Part shown: piece after piece, positions 31,524-39,119 of the stretch
Numbering within the stretch: the first letter of the stretch is position 1
Layout of the letters: every line of letters begins with the position of its first letter
IMG/VR virus record: IMGVR_UViG_3300046665_000206
Location: 1 to 45,226 of that record
From: a virus
Reading direction: 5' to 3' (one strand)
DNA: 45,226 nucleotides
Notes under the pieces: model-generated
Database searches by the model: none
The model's input: the letters and a program-made list of their open reading frames with translations, nothing else
What the model was told of the DNA's origin: nothing
Program-made: the position numbers and the translations under genes

Positions 31524-31970
31524 ATGCGCAACTTCTTGGGGGGCCTTCTGGCCCTCCTTTTCATCGGCGCGGTTCAACCCGCCAAAGCCGCCTACACGAT
31601 CACCTTTGACCCAGGCGGCGTCATCACCGAGTTCTACGACAAGTACACACTCATCCGCCAAGCGGGCGGCAAGGTCATCATAGACGGCCCTTGCATCTCC
31701 GCGTGTACGCTTGTCACCAACCTCATCGACAATGAGGACGTCTGTATCACACCGCGTGCCATCCTAGGTTTCCACTCTGCCTCACACGGGAGCGAGTTCT
31801 CCCCTGATGGCACAGGGTTGCTTTGGCACCAGTACCCCAAAGTTGTCCGTGACTTCCTTATCTCCAAGGGATGGGACGGCACCACGGCTCACCCTGAGCT
31901 GATCTGGATGGACAACGAGACCCTGCGCACGATTTACAAGACGTGCCCAACTCCCCGGAACAACGACTGA
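31524..31970 (+). CDS. Secreted ClpP/crotonase-like protein (148 aa)
   Basis: A signal peptide is evident (MRNFLGGLLALLFIGAVQPAKA, cleavage after AKA). The mature part contains GGKVIIDGPCISACTL, where Ser59 sits in the G-x-C-x-S-A-C-T motif of a periplasmic protein family related to ClpP/crotonase folds, and AILGFHSA with His84. Cys57, Cys61 and Cys74 could make disulfides. A serine-protease activity is possible by family resemblance, but a complete triad cannot be confirmed. Such bacterial-type genes are unusual in a T7-like early region and may be a lysogeny-related accessory gene. Confidence 0.62.
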   Translation: MRNFLGGLLALLFIGAVQPAKAAYTITFDPGGVITEFYDKYTLIRQAGGKVIIDGPCISACTLVTNLIDNEDVCITPRAILGFHSASHGSEFSPDGTGLLWHQYPKVVRDFLISKGWDGTTAHPELIWMDNETLRTIYKTCPTPRNND

Positions 31971-32227
31971 TGTATTCCAAATTGATCGCTTGGCTCACCG
32001 CAGCCGAGCACGACGTTGAAGCAATCCTCGCGAACTTCACCAGCACGGTTGACAAGCTTGAAGCTGCAGCTGTGGCCAAGTTCGACGAAGCCAAGGACCA
32101 CGCAGCAGCCGCTGTGCATTACCAGCAGATGTCCGAGTTCTTCTCGGAAGCTGAGGCAACCGTGAAGGCCAAGGCTCAAGAGGCCGCTGAAATCGCTGAG
32201 CGCATCAAAGGGCTAGTGACCGTCTGA
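31970..32227 (+). CDS. Helical coiled-coil protein (85 aa)
   Basis: ATG 31970 overlaps the preceding TGA (TGATG), so an earlier in-frame start at 31943 is not needed. The product is almost all Ala, Glu, Lys and Asp, with KLEAAAVAKFDEAKDHAAAA and SEAEATVKAKAQEAAEIAER, forming long amphipathic helices. It is encoded between a secreted protein and an 18-codon membrane peptide; an envelope-associated role is possible. Confidence 0.58.
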   Translation: MYSKLIAWLTAAEHDVEAILANFTSTVDKLEAAAVAKFDEAKDHAAAAVHYQQMSEFFSEAEATVKAKAQEAAEIAERIKGLVTV

Positions 32228-32283
32228 TGGACGCCATCTGGTTCATCTTCTTCATCTGCTTCATCATCATTCTGAGCCACTAA
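32227..32283 (+). CDS. 18-aa membrane peptide
   Basis: The frame MDAIWFIFFICFIIILSH runs from ATG 32227 to TAA 32281-32283. It overlaps the previous stop as TGATG and the next start as TAATG. Nearly every residue is hydrophobic. Such tight coupling on both sides makes a real peptide plausible, though a passive spacer cannot be ruled out. Confidence 0.45.
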   Translation: MDAIWFIFFICFIIILSH

Positions 32284-32870
32284 TGCCCACGCACCATCTG
32301 CATATCTCTACGCCGTTCCTCTTCATCCTCTCCTTCTTCGTCGTCGCCATCGTTGCGGTGATCCTTTCGTACATCCGCACGGTTCGCCGGGATCGTCAGG
32401 AAGCAAAGCTGGCCGAGGAAGAGCTGAAGTATCGCGCGGCGTTCACTGCCAAGACCAACGAAGTCTACCCGCCAGCAAATCGTTACGAGGAGCCTTCGGC
32501 CTCCGAAGTTGACAGCTTCATGAGCACGGGACGTACTGTGCCACCACGGAGCTACGGAGGTGGTTACGTGCCTAGCACCCCTGCCCCTGTCGTGCACCAG
32601 CACTACGCTCCCGCAGTTGCGGCTGGCGGTAACGACGCGATGCTTGGGTTGACCACGGGTATGCTCCTTGGCAACGCGCTGAGCCATCACGGCCACGGCG
32701 GAACCACGATCATCAATAACGACAGTGGCCACACCCACTCTACGTCGTCCTACAGCGACAGCTATTCGTCGCCTTCGTACTCATCGTCATCGGACAGCGG
32801 CTTCAGCTACAGCGACAGCAGCCCGTCCTACGACAGCGGCTCCTCTGGCGGTTTCGACGCCAGCTGGTGA
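32283..32870 (+). CDS. Membrane-anchored protein with Ser/Tyr-rich tail (195 aa)
   Basis: Residues about 11-32 (PFLFILSFFVVAIVAVILSY) form one membrane helix. The adjacent RTVRRDRQEAKLAEEELKYR is a charged helix. After about residue 85 the protein is Gly/Pro-rich, then a C-terminal low-complexity tail of Ser, Tyr, Asp and Gly (SYSSPSYSSSSDSGFSYSDSS). The tail may be surface-exposed or disordered. No family is recognised. Confidence 0.58.
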   Translation: MPTHHLHISTPFLFILSFFVVAIVAVILSYIRTVRRDRQEAKLAEEELKYRAAFTAKTNEVYPPANRYEEPSASEVDSFMSTGRTVPPRSYGGGYVPSTPAPVVHQHYAPAVAAGGNDAMLGLTTGMLLGNALSHHGHGGTTIINNDSGHTHSTSSYSDSYSSPSYSSSSDSGFSYSDSSPSYDSGSSGGFDASW

Positions 32871-32876
32871 CCAATC

Positions 32877-32943
32877 GCGCTGAGGGAAGACGGTTTGTCC
32901 GTGGTCGAGCAGGACGTATAGCGCCTGCCCTTCACCTCAGCGC
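32877..32943 (+). ncRNA. Candidate three-way-junction RNA upstream of the SSB gene
   Basis: GCGCTGAGG (32877-32885) pairs perfectly over nine bases with CCTCAGCGC (32935-32943). Two hairpins lie inside: ACGG/CCGT (32890-32893 with 32899-32902) and GCAGG/CCTGC (32909-32913 with 32924-32928). The 67-base structure fills most of the 106-bp spacer before the SSB start. It could be a translational operator or an RNA processing site. Confidence 0.5.
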
Positions 32944-32976
32944 CTACGTTCTAAAAGAGAAGACCAACTACATTTC

Positions 32977-33543
32977 ATGACCAAGAAGACCACTATCATC
33001 CTCCCTCCGGGCATTGCTGTCTGGCCGAAGCTCAACGAAGTCGATGTCTACCAGCCGGTTGACAAGAAGGGCCGCCCTAGCGGTGCCGAGAAGCGCCGTT
33101 TCATCACGCGCGTTAAGTTCGACGATGAGAACTTCCGCAAGGTGGATGAGTTCCTGAAGCAGTGTCTTAAAGACTTCGATCTGGAAGACGGCAAGCTGCC
33201 GTGGAAGAAGGATAAGAAGACCGGGGACTTGCTTCTCGAAGCAACGTCGGGTGAGAAGTATCGCCCGGCAGTATGGGACGCTAAGAACCGCAAGGTGCCT
33301 GCCAAGGTAGTCATCGGCGGCGGCTCAGAGCTGCGTCTCGACGTAACCGTGAACCCTTACACAGGCTTCGGCGGCGGCATCAATCTCTACATCAACGCCG
33401 TGAAGCTCCTGAAGCTGAAGCAGCGTGAAGAGAACCGCTTCGAAGAGGAAGAGGGTTACACTTACGAGGGTGATGACGAGGAGAACGATACCGCAGGGTC
33501 TCCGTTCGGCTCCGAGACTGAAGACGACGACATTCCCTTCTAA
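32977..33543 (+). CDS. Single-stranded DNA-binding protein, T7 gp2.5-like (188 aa)
   Basis: The protein has an OB-fold-like N-terminal part (FDDENFRKVDEFLKQCLKDF, ELRLDVTVNPYTGFGGGINLYINAVKLLKL) and an acidic C-terminal tail ending DDDIPF, with a terminal Phe as in T7 gp2.5. That tail contacts DNA polymerase and helicase. It starts the replication block and overlaps the endonuclease I gene as TAATG. The upstream spacer has a strong RNA fold. Confidence 0.85.
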   Translation: MTKKTTIILPPGIAVWPKLNEVDVYQPVDKKGRPSGAEKRRFITRVKFDDENFRKVDEFLKQCLKDFDLEDGKLPWKKDKKTGDLLLEATSGEKYRPAVWDAKNRKVPAKVVIGGGSELRLDVTVNPYTGFGGGINLYINAVKLLKLKQREENRFEEEEGYTYEGDDEENDTAGSPFGSETEDDDIPF

Positions 33544-34001
33544 TGTATAAGCCCGCACTTAGTATCGAGCCCAACTTTCGTTCTGGGCTTGAGAAAAAGG
33601 TAGCGGAGCAACTAGAGCAGGACGGTGTTGAATACGGCCACGAAAGTCAGTGGATACGTTACACCGTCCCAGCTCGCGAAGCGAAGTACCTTCCAGACTT
33701 CTCGTTCGCAGGTTCACCAATCATCATTGAGGCCAAGGGCCGCTTTGGTGGCGGCAATCCGCGCTTCAAGCAACCTGCAAGCGACGGCGCAAAGGAACGG
33801 CAAAAGCTGATCCTGCTTAAGGAGCAACATCCTGAGCTGGACATTCGCATTGTCTTCCAGCGCGCCTCTACGCCGATCTATCCCGGCAGCAAAACCACTT
33901 ACGGCAAATGGGCTGACGACCACGGATTTCTGTGGTCCGACAAAGGCACCGTTCCTGACAAGTGGAAACAAGACATCAAACAATCCTTGAAGAGAAAGTG
34001 A
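33543..34001 (+). CDS. Endonuclease I, T7 gp3-like Holliday junction resolvase (152 aa)
   Basis: Strong match to the T7 enzyme: FRSGLEKKVAEQLE (Glu17), YLPDF (Asp52), IIEAKG (Glu63, Lys65) and EQHPELDIRIVFQRA, then YPGSKTTYGKWADDHG. All four catalytic residues of the PD-(D/E)xK fold are present. It resolves branched DNA and degrades host DNA. The length is like T7's 149. The start overlaps the SSB stop as TAATG. Confidence 0.95.
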   Translation: MYKPALSIEPNFRSGLEKKVAEQLEQDGVEYGHESQWIRYTVPAREAKYLPDFSFAGSPIIIEAKGRFGGGNPRFKQPASDGAKERQKLILLKEQHPELDIRIVFQRASTPIYPGSKTTYGKWADDHGFLWSDKGTVPDKWKQDIKQSLKRK

Positions 34002-34005
34002 GACC

Positions 34006-34266
34006 ATGACGGACACGTTCACCATCGGTACTGAGAAGTTTGCGACGGACATGCGCCTGAGCCCTCAGTGTCGCAAAATCCTAGCGCACCTGAAGGACGG
34101 CAAGACGATCACGAACAACGAGAGCATGTTGGTTTACCACGTGCCCCGTCTGTCTGACGTTATCTTCAAGCTGCGTGAGGCCGGTTACGACGTCTCGACT
34201 ACGATGAAGGAAGACGCCGTGGGCGGTAAATACGCCAGCTACAAGCTCGTGGGCACGAAGCACTAA
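34006..34266 (+). CDS. Helix-turn-helix protein, HTH_39-like (86 aa)
   Basis: Residues about 22-62 (RKILAHLKDGKTITNNESML, then VYHVPRLSDVIFKLREAGYDV) match the small helix-turn-helix protein family common in phages, in which a YHxPRLSDxIxKLR recognition helix is conserved. The C-terminal KYASYKLVG strand completes a winged fold. DNA binding and a regulatory role are likely from the family; the target is unknown. It sits inside the replication operon. Confidence 0.72.
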   Translation: MTDTFTIGTEKFATDMRLSPQCRKILAHLKDGKTITNNESMLVYHVPRLSDVIFKLREAGYDVSTTMKEDAVGGKYASYKLVGTKH

Positions 34267-34464
34267 GTGTCTCTCCTAGCCCTCACGGGCGCGATAACGG
34301 CGGCAGCGGTTCTCTTCGGAAAACTGCTGCTGCTGTTGGTCGGCAGCGTGTGCGTTCTTAGCGCATTCGTTGTCGGGCTCGTAGCCAACGACATCATGAA
34401 GACAATACGCATCAAGAAGGAGCGCCGTGGCGTTCATACGACACGATCCATGCCCGTGCGGTAA
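34267..34464 (+). CDS. Small membrane protein (65 aa)
   Basis: The start is GTG 34267, directly after the previous TAA. The product has a long hydrophobic segment that may form two helices (LLALTGAITAAAVLFGKLLL and VGSVCVLSAFVVGLVANDI) followed by a basic tail. It overlaps the primase-helicase start by 38 bp. Function unknown. Confidence 0.5.
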   Translation: MSLLALTGAITAAAVLFGKLLLLLVGSVCVLSAFVVGLVANDIMKTIRIKKERRGVHTTRSMPVR

Positions 34465-36067
34465 ATCATCGGACGGGCTATCGGTATACGACGACGGGAG
34501 CTTCTGCCAAGTCTGCGAGAAACCCTTCAAGGGTGACGGCACAGAGACCACAACGGCTCCCAAGGAACACGAGGAGCGCGATTGGAAGCCCAACCCGGGC
34601 CACTACGAAGACCTCGTGAAGCGTGGTATCCGCGAAGATACCTGTAAGCGATTTGGCTATCAGGTTGGTGACCGCTTCGGTGAGCGGGTCCACATCCAGA
34701 ACATTCGCGGTGATCGCGGTGAACTGCTGGGCCAGAAGTTTCGCGACAAAGAGAAGAACTTCACGTGGATTGGTCCAGCCAAGAAGGACCCGGGTATCAC
34801 AGGCTCGTGGCTGTGGCCTGAGAAGGGTAAGTCGGTTGTCATCACTGAAGGTGAAATCGACATGCTCACCGTGTCCCAGGTATTCGACAACAAGTGGCCA
34901 GTGGGCTCCCTGCCGAACGGTACGGGCTCCGTGGTCAAGGCGATCACCAAGGACTACGAAAAGCTCTGCAGGTTCGATCACATCGTTCTCTGCTTCGACA
35001 CCGACGAGCCCGGCCAAGAGGCCCTGAAGAAGGCCTGCGAAATCCTTCCGGTCGGTCGGGTCAAGATTATGTCCCTGCCCCGCAAGGACGCCAATGAGAC
35101 CCTGCGGGACAAAGAGCACGGCGCTGAGGCGATTGTGCGCGCCTTCTGGAACGCAGCTGTATGGCGTCCCGATGGCATCCGTGAGGGCCGTGAGTTCACC
35201 CGGGAACGGATGAAGCAAAGGCAGCGCACAGGGTATCCCCTGCCGTGGCCCAAGCTCGACGGGATGTGGATGGGGCTACGCGACGGTGAAATCACCACCA
35301 TCTGCGCAGGCTCAGGTATCGGCAAGTCCACCATTGCACGCGCGATGGCCTACCACTTGCGCATGGAGCACGGCCTGAAGGTCGGCAACATCTTCCTTGA
35401 GGAGGACAACGATACGTCCGTGAAGGCCTACGTTGGTCTCCATGCTGGCGTGCCGCTTAAGAACCTCATCGCGAACCCTGAGAGCCTATCGGACGAAGAG
35501 TGGGACGCATCCCTAGCCGCTGTGGTCTGGGACAACATGATGTTCTACGACCACTTCGGGTCTCTGCAGTCCAAGCGGCTGCTCACGATGATGCACTACA
35601 TGGCAGCTTCGGGCTGCAAGTTCATCGTGCTCGATCACATCAGTATTGTTGTGTCGGGCCTTGAGACCAATGACGAGCGCCGGGACATCGACATGCTGAT
35701 GACCGCCCTTGCCTCCTTCGTGAAGGAGACGGGTGTTGGCGTCATCGCCATCGTCCACTTGAAGCGCAGTCAGGGAAAGAACTTCAACGAGGGTGGCCAA
35801 ATCAGCCTCAATGACCTTCGTGGCTCTGCATCTATCGAGCAGCTTTCGTTCAACGTGTTGGCTGCTGAGCGCAATCAACAGGACGAAGACAAGAAGCTCT
35901 TTGCATTACTGCGGAGCCTCAAGTGCCGCATCACTGGTGACACTGGTGAGGCCGACACACTGAAATGGAATGTCGAGAAGGGTTGTTACGAGCTTGCGTC
36001 TCCGTTTGAAGCGGAGGCGGGTAGCCCGTTCGACGCTGACGACACCGAAGGAGACATACCCTTCTGA
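34427..36067 (+). CDS. Primase-helicase, T7 gp4-like (546 aa)
   Basis: The N-terminal zinc region (HDPCPCGKSSDGLSVYDDG, then CQVC) parallels T7 gp4, although the first Cys pair is C-x-C instead of C-x2-C. The toprim primase core has Glu141 (VITEGEID) and Asp191/Asp193 (CFDTDEPG). The helicase has Walker A GSGIGKST (about 295-302), Walker B KFIVLDH and IAIVHLKRS, and an acidic tail ending GDIPF for polymerase binding. The start is GTG 34427 with AAGGAG four bases upstream. It primes lagging-strand synthesis and unwinds DNA. Confidence 0.95.
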   Translation: MAFIRHDPCPCGKSSDGLSVYDDGSFCQVCEKPFKGDGTETTTAPKEHEERDWKPNPGHYEDLVKRGIREDTCKRFGYQVGDRFGERVHIQNIRGDRGELLGQKFRDKEKNFTWIGPAKKDPGITGSWLWPEKGKSVVITEGEIDMLTVSQVFDNKWPVGSLPNGTGSVVKAITKDYEKLCRFDHIVLCFDTDEPGQEALKKACEILPVGRVKIMSLPRKDANETLRDKEHGAEAIVRAFWNAAVWRPDGIREGREFTRERMKQRQRTGYPLPWPKLDGMWMGLRDGEITTICAGSGIGKSTIARAMAYHLRMEHGLKVGNIFLEEDNDTSVKAYVGLHAGVPLKNLIANPESLSDEEWDASLAAVVWDNMMFYDHFGSLQSKRLLTMMHYMAASGCKFIVLDHISIVVSGLETNDERRDIDMLMTALASFVKETGVGVIAIVHLKRSQGKNFNEGGQISLNDLRGSASIEQLSFNVLAAERNQQDEDKKLFALLRSLKCRITGDTGEADTLKWNVEKGCYELASPFEAEAGSPFDADDTEGDIPF

Positions 36068-38184
36068 GACTACTAGGCGACACCGAAAGCAACGGGTTCG
36101 TTGCGAATGCCACGAAGATACACTGCTCCTGCTTCGTGAACATTGATGACCGGGAGCAAGTCTGGGACTTCAAGCCGGGCGAGACTGACGCGATGATTGA
36201 GCTGCTGGACAAGGCAGACATGATCATCGGCCACAACTGGCAGCGACATGACGGCCCCCTGATCAAAAAGCTCACCCGATGGACCCCAAGACCCGGGGTT
36301 CTCGTGCGTGACACGATGATCATCTCACGCTTGAAGTTTCCGAACCTGAAGGCAACCGACAAGGCACTCGTGCAGTCGGGCAAGATGCCCCCAGGTAACA
36401 AGTACCAAGGCCGTCACACCATCGGTGCGTGGGGCTATCGCCTTGGTAATCCCAAGGGTGACTACGCGGCCATTCGAGAGGCCGAAGCTCTCGCAAAGGG
36501 CATCACTGATCCTGAAGCCATCGCACGCTACGTGTGGGGTGAATGGAACGAAGAGATGCACGACTACATGCTGCAGGACCGCTCGACGGGCCTAAGCCTC
36601 TGGGACGTGCTGAACCCTGACGCTTACTCGCAACCTGCTATCGAACTTGAGCATCGCGTAGCCCGCGTATGTGATGCCATGGAGAAGGCGGGCGTCCCGT
36701 TCAACCTTAAGGCCGCTGCTGAGCTGCAAGCCGAACTGGTAGGACGCAAGGACGTACTCGAAACGAAGCTCAAGGAAACCTACGGCTACTGGTACGCACC
36801 GATCAGCCCTAACCCGTCGAAGGCAATCTTCATTCCGAAGAAGGCTGACGAGAAGGCAGGTTATTGGGGTGACGAATGGACTACCGAAGTGCCTGTAACG
36901 AAGAACGGCGAGCCTGTTTACGACAGGAACGGAGTTCTCAAGACCAAGCTGAAGAAGCACTTCAAGGGATACCCCTGCACCAAGATTAAGCCCGTGATGT
37001 TCAACCCGGGCTCCTCAGACCATCTCGCCAAGGTCCTTCAGGATCAGGGCTGGAAGCCTACGAAGTTCACTGATGGCGGTAAGCCAGCAATGGACGAAGA
37101 GGTCATCGAGAGCATCACCAACCAGTTTCCGCAGATGGATGGGTTGGCTGAGCTGCTGATGATCAACAAGCGACTGTCGCAACTCGTGGGCGGCAAGAGC
37201 AGCAAGTATCCCCTCATTGACTGCGTGAAGGAAGACGGACGCATTCACGGCGTGATCAACCCTATGGGAACGATTACGTCCCGTGGCGCACATATGTTCC
37301 CTAACTTGGGACAAGTGCCGTCCGCTAAGAAGCCATACGGCATCGCCTTCCGCTCTCTGTTCTACGCACCGCAAGGATGGAAATTCCTGGGTGCTGACCA
37401 GCAGGGATTGGAGCTTCGTGGTCTCGCTCATTACCTGCATCCGCTCGACGGCGGCAAGTATATGGACGTCGTTATCGCTGGTGATCCCCATTGGCTTCAC
37501 GCTGAAGTAATGGACCTCGCCACAGGGCCTCGTGACAAGCACAACAAGTGCCACACGATCATCCGTGAGGATGGCACCAAGCGGTTCATCTACGCCTACA
37601 TCTACGGCGCTGGTGACGAAATGGTTGGCACCATCATCTACGAAGCCTTGCTGAACGCACGGCGCAACGGCGGTGACGAAGGTATCGCTCTCTACGTCAA
37701 GTTCTTCGGTGAAGAGGTTGTCGGTGAGAGCAAGCTCAAGAAGGTTGGCAAGGCAATCCGCTCTGCGTTCGCAAAGCGCATCGACGGTTACGGCAAGCTG
37801 CAGCAGAAGCTGAGCGAACAGGTAGCCAAGAAGCGCCGTGTGGTTGGTCTGGACGGTCGCAAAATCCCGATCCGGTCTGATCACTCTGCATTGAACTTCA
37901 TGATCCAATCTGCGGGTGCAATTGTCTGCAAGCGTTGGCTCGCTGACGCCTTCGAAGAGTGCGAGCGTCGGTTTGGTTACAACTACGATGACCCGTGGTC
38001 AGGAGTGTTTGTCTTCTGTCTCTGGGTGCACGACGAAGTTCAGCTCTGTGTCCGTGAAGGATACGAGAAGGAAGTCGGTGACATCATCGTGGAATGCGCA
38101 CGGCGCGCTGGGGACCCTTATGGTTTCCGTGTGCCTCTGGATAGCGAATGGTCCACAGGCGACAATTGGGCTGACACTCACTGA
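36064..38184 (+). CDS. DNA polymerase, family A, T7 gp5-like (706 aa) with apparent CTG start
   Basis: Polymerase motifs: A FLGADQQGLELR with Asp445, B KRFIYAYIYGAG (about 506-517), C WVHDEVQL with Asp657. The N-terminal 3'-5' exonuclease begins LLGDTESNG (Asp and Glu), which lies upstream of any ATG, GTG or TTG; the GTG at 36136 would remove it. CTG 36064 starts MRLLGDTESNG, overlaps the primase stop as CTGA, and has AAGGAG ten bases upstream. It replicates the genome and probably uses a host processivity factor, as T7 uses thioredoxin. Confidence 0.93.
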   Translation: MRLLGDTESNGFVANATKIHCSCFVNIDDREQVWDFKPGETDAMIELLDKADMIIGHNWQRHDGPLIKKLTRWTPRPGVLVRDTMIISRLKFPNLKATDKALVQSGKMPPGNKYQGRHTIGAWGYRLGNPKGDYAAIREAEALAKGITDPEAIARYVWGEWNEEMHDYMLQDRSTGLSLWDVLNPDAYSQPAIELEHRVARVCDAMEKAGVPFNLKAAAELQAELVGRKDVLETKLKETYGYWYAPISPNPSKAIFIPKKADEKAGYWGDEWTTEVPVTKNGEPVYDRNGVLKTKLKKHFKGYPCTKIKPVMFNPGSSDHLAKVLQDQGWKPTKFTDGGKPAMDEEVIESITNQFPQMDGLAELLMINKRLSQLVGGKSSKYPLIDCVKEDGRIHGVINPMGTITSRGAHMFPNLGQVPSAKKPYGIAFRSLFYAPQGWKFLGADQQGLELRGLAHYLHPLDGGKYMDVVIAGDPHWLHAEVMDLATGPRDKHNKCHTIIREDGTKRFIYAYIYGAGDEMVGTIIYEALLNARRNGGDEGIALYVKFFGEEVVGESKLKKVGKAIRSAFAKRIDGYGKLQQKLSEQVAKKRRVVGLDGRKIPIRSDHSALNFMIQSAGAIVCKRWLADAFEECERRFGYNYDDPWSGVFVFCLWVHDEVQLCVREGYEKEVGDIIVECARRAGDPYGFRVPLDSEWSTGDNWADTH

Positions 38185-38417
38185 TGGGTGTTCGCATAGA
38201 CGACACTGATCCCCTTGCGAGGCTCATAGAGCTTCTGACTGCCTGCTACCGCGATGGCGTGAGCGTTAAGTCAGACAGAGCCCGCAAGGACGCTGAAATC
38301 GTGGCTATGGCCGCGTCTCTTCAACTCATCACTACCAAGATTGGCAAGCAACGCTTCGCCAAGACTTGGCGCATCACACCCAAGGGCCTCACATGGCTAA
38401 ACGAAAAGGACAACTAA
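38184..38417 (+). CDS. Small protein, possible winged-helix (77 aa)
   Basis: ATG 38184 overlaps the polymerase stop (TGATG). After a helical start the C-terminal part (LQLITTKIGKQRFAKTWRIT, PKGLTWLN) looks like the wing of a winged-helix domain. It ends in a TAATG overlap with the next gene. No named family. Confidence 0.55.
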   Translation: MGVRIDDTDPLARLIELLTACYRDGVSVKSDRARKDAEIVAMAASLQLITTKIGKQRFAKTWRITPKGLTWLNEKDN

Positions 38418-38791
38418 TGATCCCTATGGTTCAAGAAGTAAACGTGTTGGCCCTGCGGCGCTCACTGGAGGCCGTTGTCGGCCCTGATCAGACACGCGTG
38501 ATCGAGGGCGTCTACCAGCTGATCGACCGCGCCATGAAGGACGGCTACGACCTTGGCCGGTCTGACGCTGAGCAGGACCAAGATAATAAACTCGACGCTG
38601 CCTTCGACAACGGGTTCGACGAAGGTTACCTCGCGGGTGTTGGTGACGCTCGTGTGCGTCCAGAGATGGCAGACCAGACCGTGCGGGAAATCCTATTTGA
38701 TCAGGATCAGTTCGCAATCAACGGCCAGTTCGATTTGGACCTCGTTCGCGATAGCGGCGACGAAGATGAGCAAGTGAAGGACGAATACTGA
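38417..38791 (+). CDS. Acidic hypothetical protein (124 aa)
   Basis: The natural start is ATG 38417, with AAGGA six bases upstream and a TAATG overlap. An earlier in-frame start at 38366 overlaps the neighbour. The product has a helical part (RVIEGVYQLIDRAMKDGYDL) and DAAFDNGFDEGYLAGVGDAR, a pattern of small phage proteins with GYxxG repeats. The C-terminus is very acidic. Function unknown. Confidence 0.6.
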   Translation: MIPMVQEVNVLALRRSLEAVVGPDQTRVIEGVYQLIDRAMKDGYDLGRSDAEQDQDNKLDAAFDNGFDEGYLAGVGDARVRPEMADQTVREILFDQDQFAINGQFDLDLVRDSGDEDEQVKDEY

Positions 38792-38955
38792 TGCGTAAGG
38801 TATTCGCCAACACTGTAGCGGTTATCATGCTTGCGCCTATTTGGCCATTCTACGGAGCAATGCTCTTTGGAAATTGGGCCATCATGGACCGCAAGTGGTC
38901 AACTTGGCTGTTCGACAAGACCGAGAACGTCCTCATGTGGGGTGAACGCGGCTAG
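38791..38955 (+). CDS. Small membrane-associated protein (54 aa)
   Basis: The frame from ATG 38791 overlaps the previous TGA (TGATG) and ends at TAG 38953-38955. A hydrophobic start (FANTVAVIMLAPIWPFYGAM, then LFGNWAIM) precedes a charged, Trp-rich tail. It may be inserted in the membrane. The coupling supports translation. Confidence 0.52.
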   Translation: MRKVFANTVAVIMLAPIWPFYGAMLFGNWAIMDRKWSTWLFDKTENVLMWGERG

Positions 38956-39119
38956 TGGAAGTAATGGAATACACCGGGGGACCATTCAACATGAAGGTCT
39001 CCCGGGAACGTAAGACCGTCACACTGTCTGTTGTGCGCGGAAGCGATGTGCTTACCGAGATTAAGTTTCCGGTTGGCGCAATCAACAAAGTCATTGAAGC
39101 ACTCAAGGACATTAGGTGA
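38955..39119 (+). CDS. Small hypothetical protein before the exonuclease (54 aa)
   Basis: The frame begins at GTG 38955, overlapping the previous stop as TAGTG, or at ATG 38964. The product (RKTVTLSVVRGSDVLTEIKF and INKVIEALKDI) is a small beta-beta-alpha-like protein. It overlaps the exonuclease start as GTGA. Confidence 0.52.
   Translation: MEVMEYTGGPFNMKVSRERKTVTLSVVRGSDVLTEIKFPVGAINKVIEALKDIR

Noticed and set aside
37015-37908. 297-codon open frame on the minus strand
   Set aside because: It is antisense to the conserved polymerase domain of the DNA polymerase gene and shows no domain.
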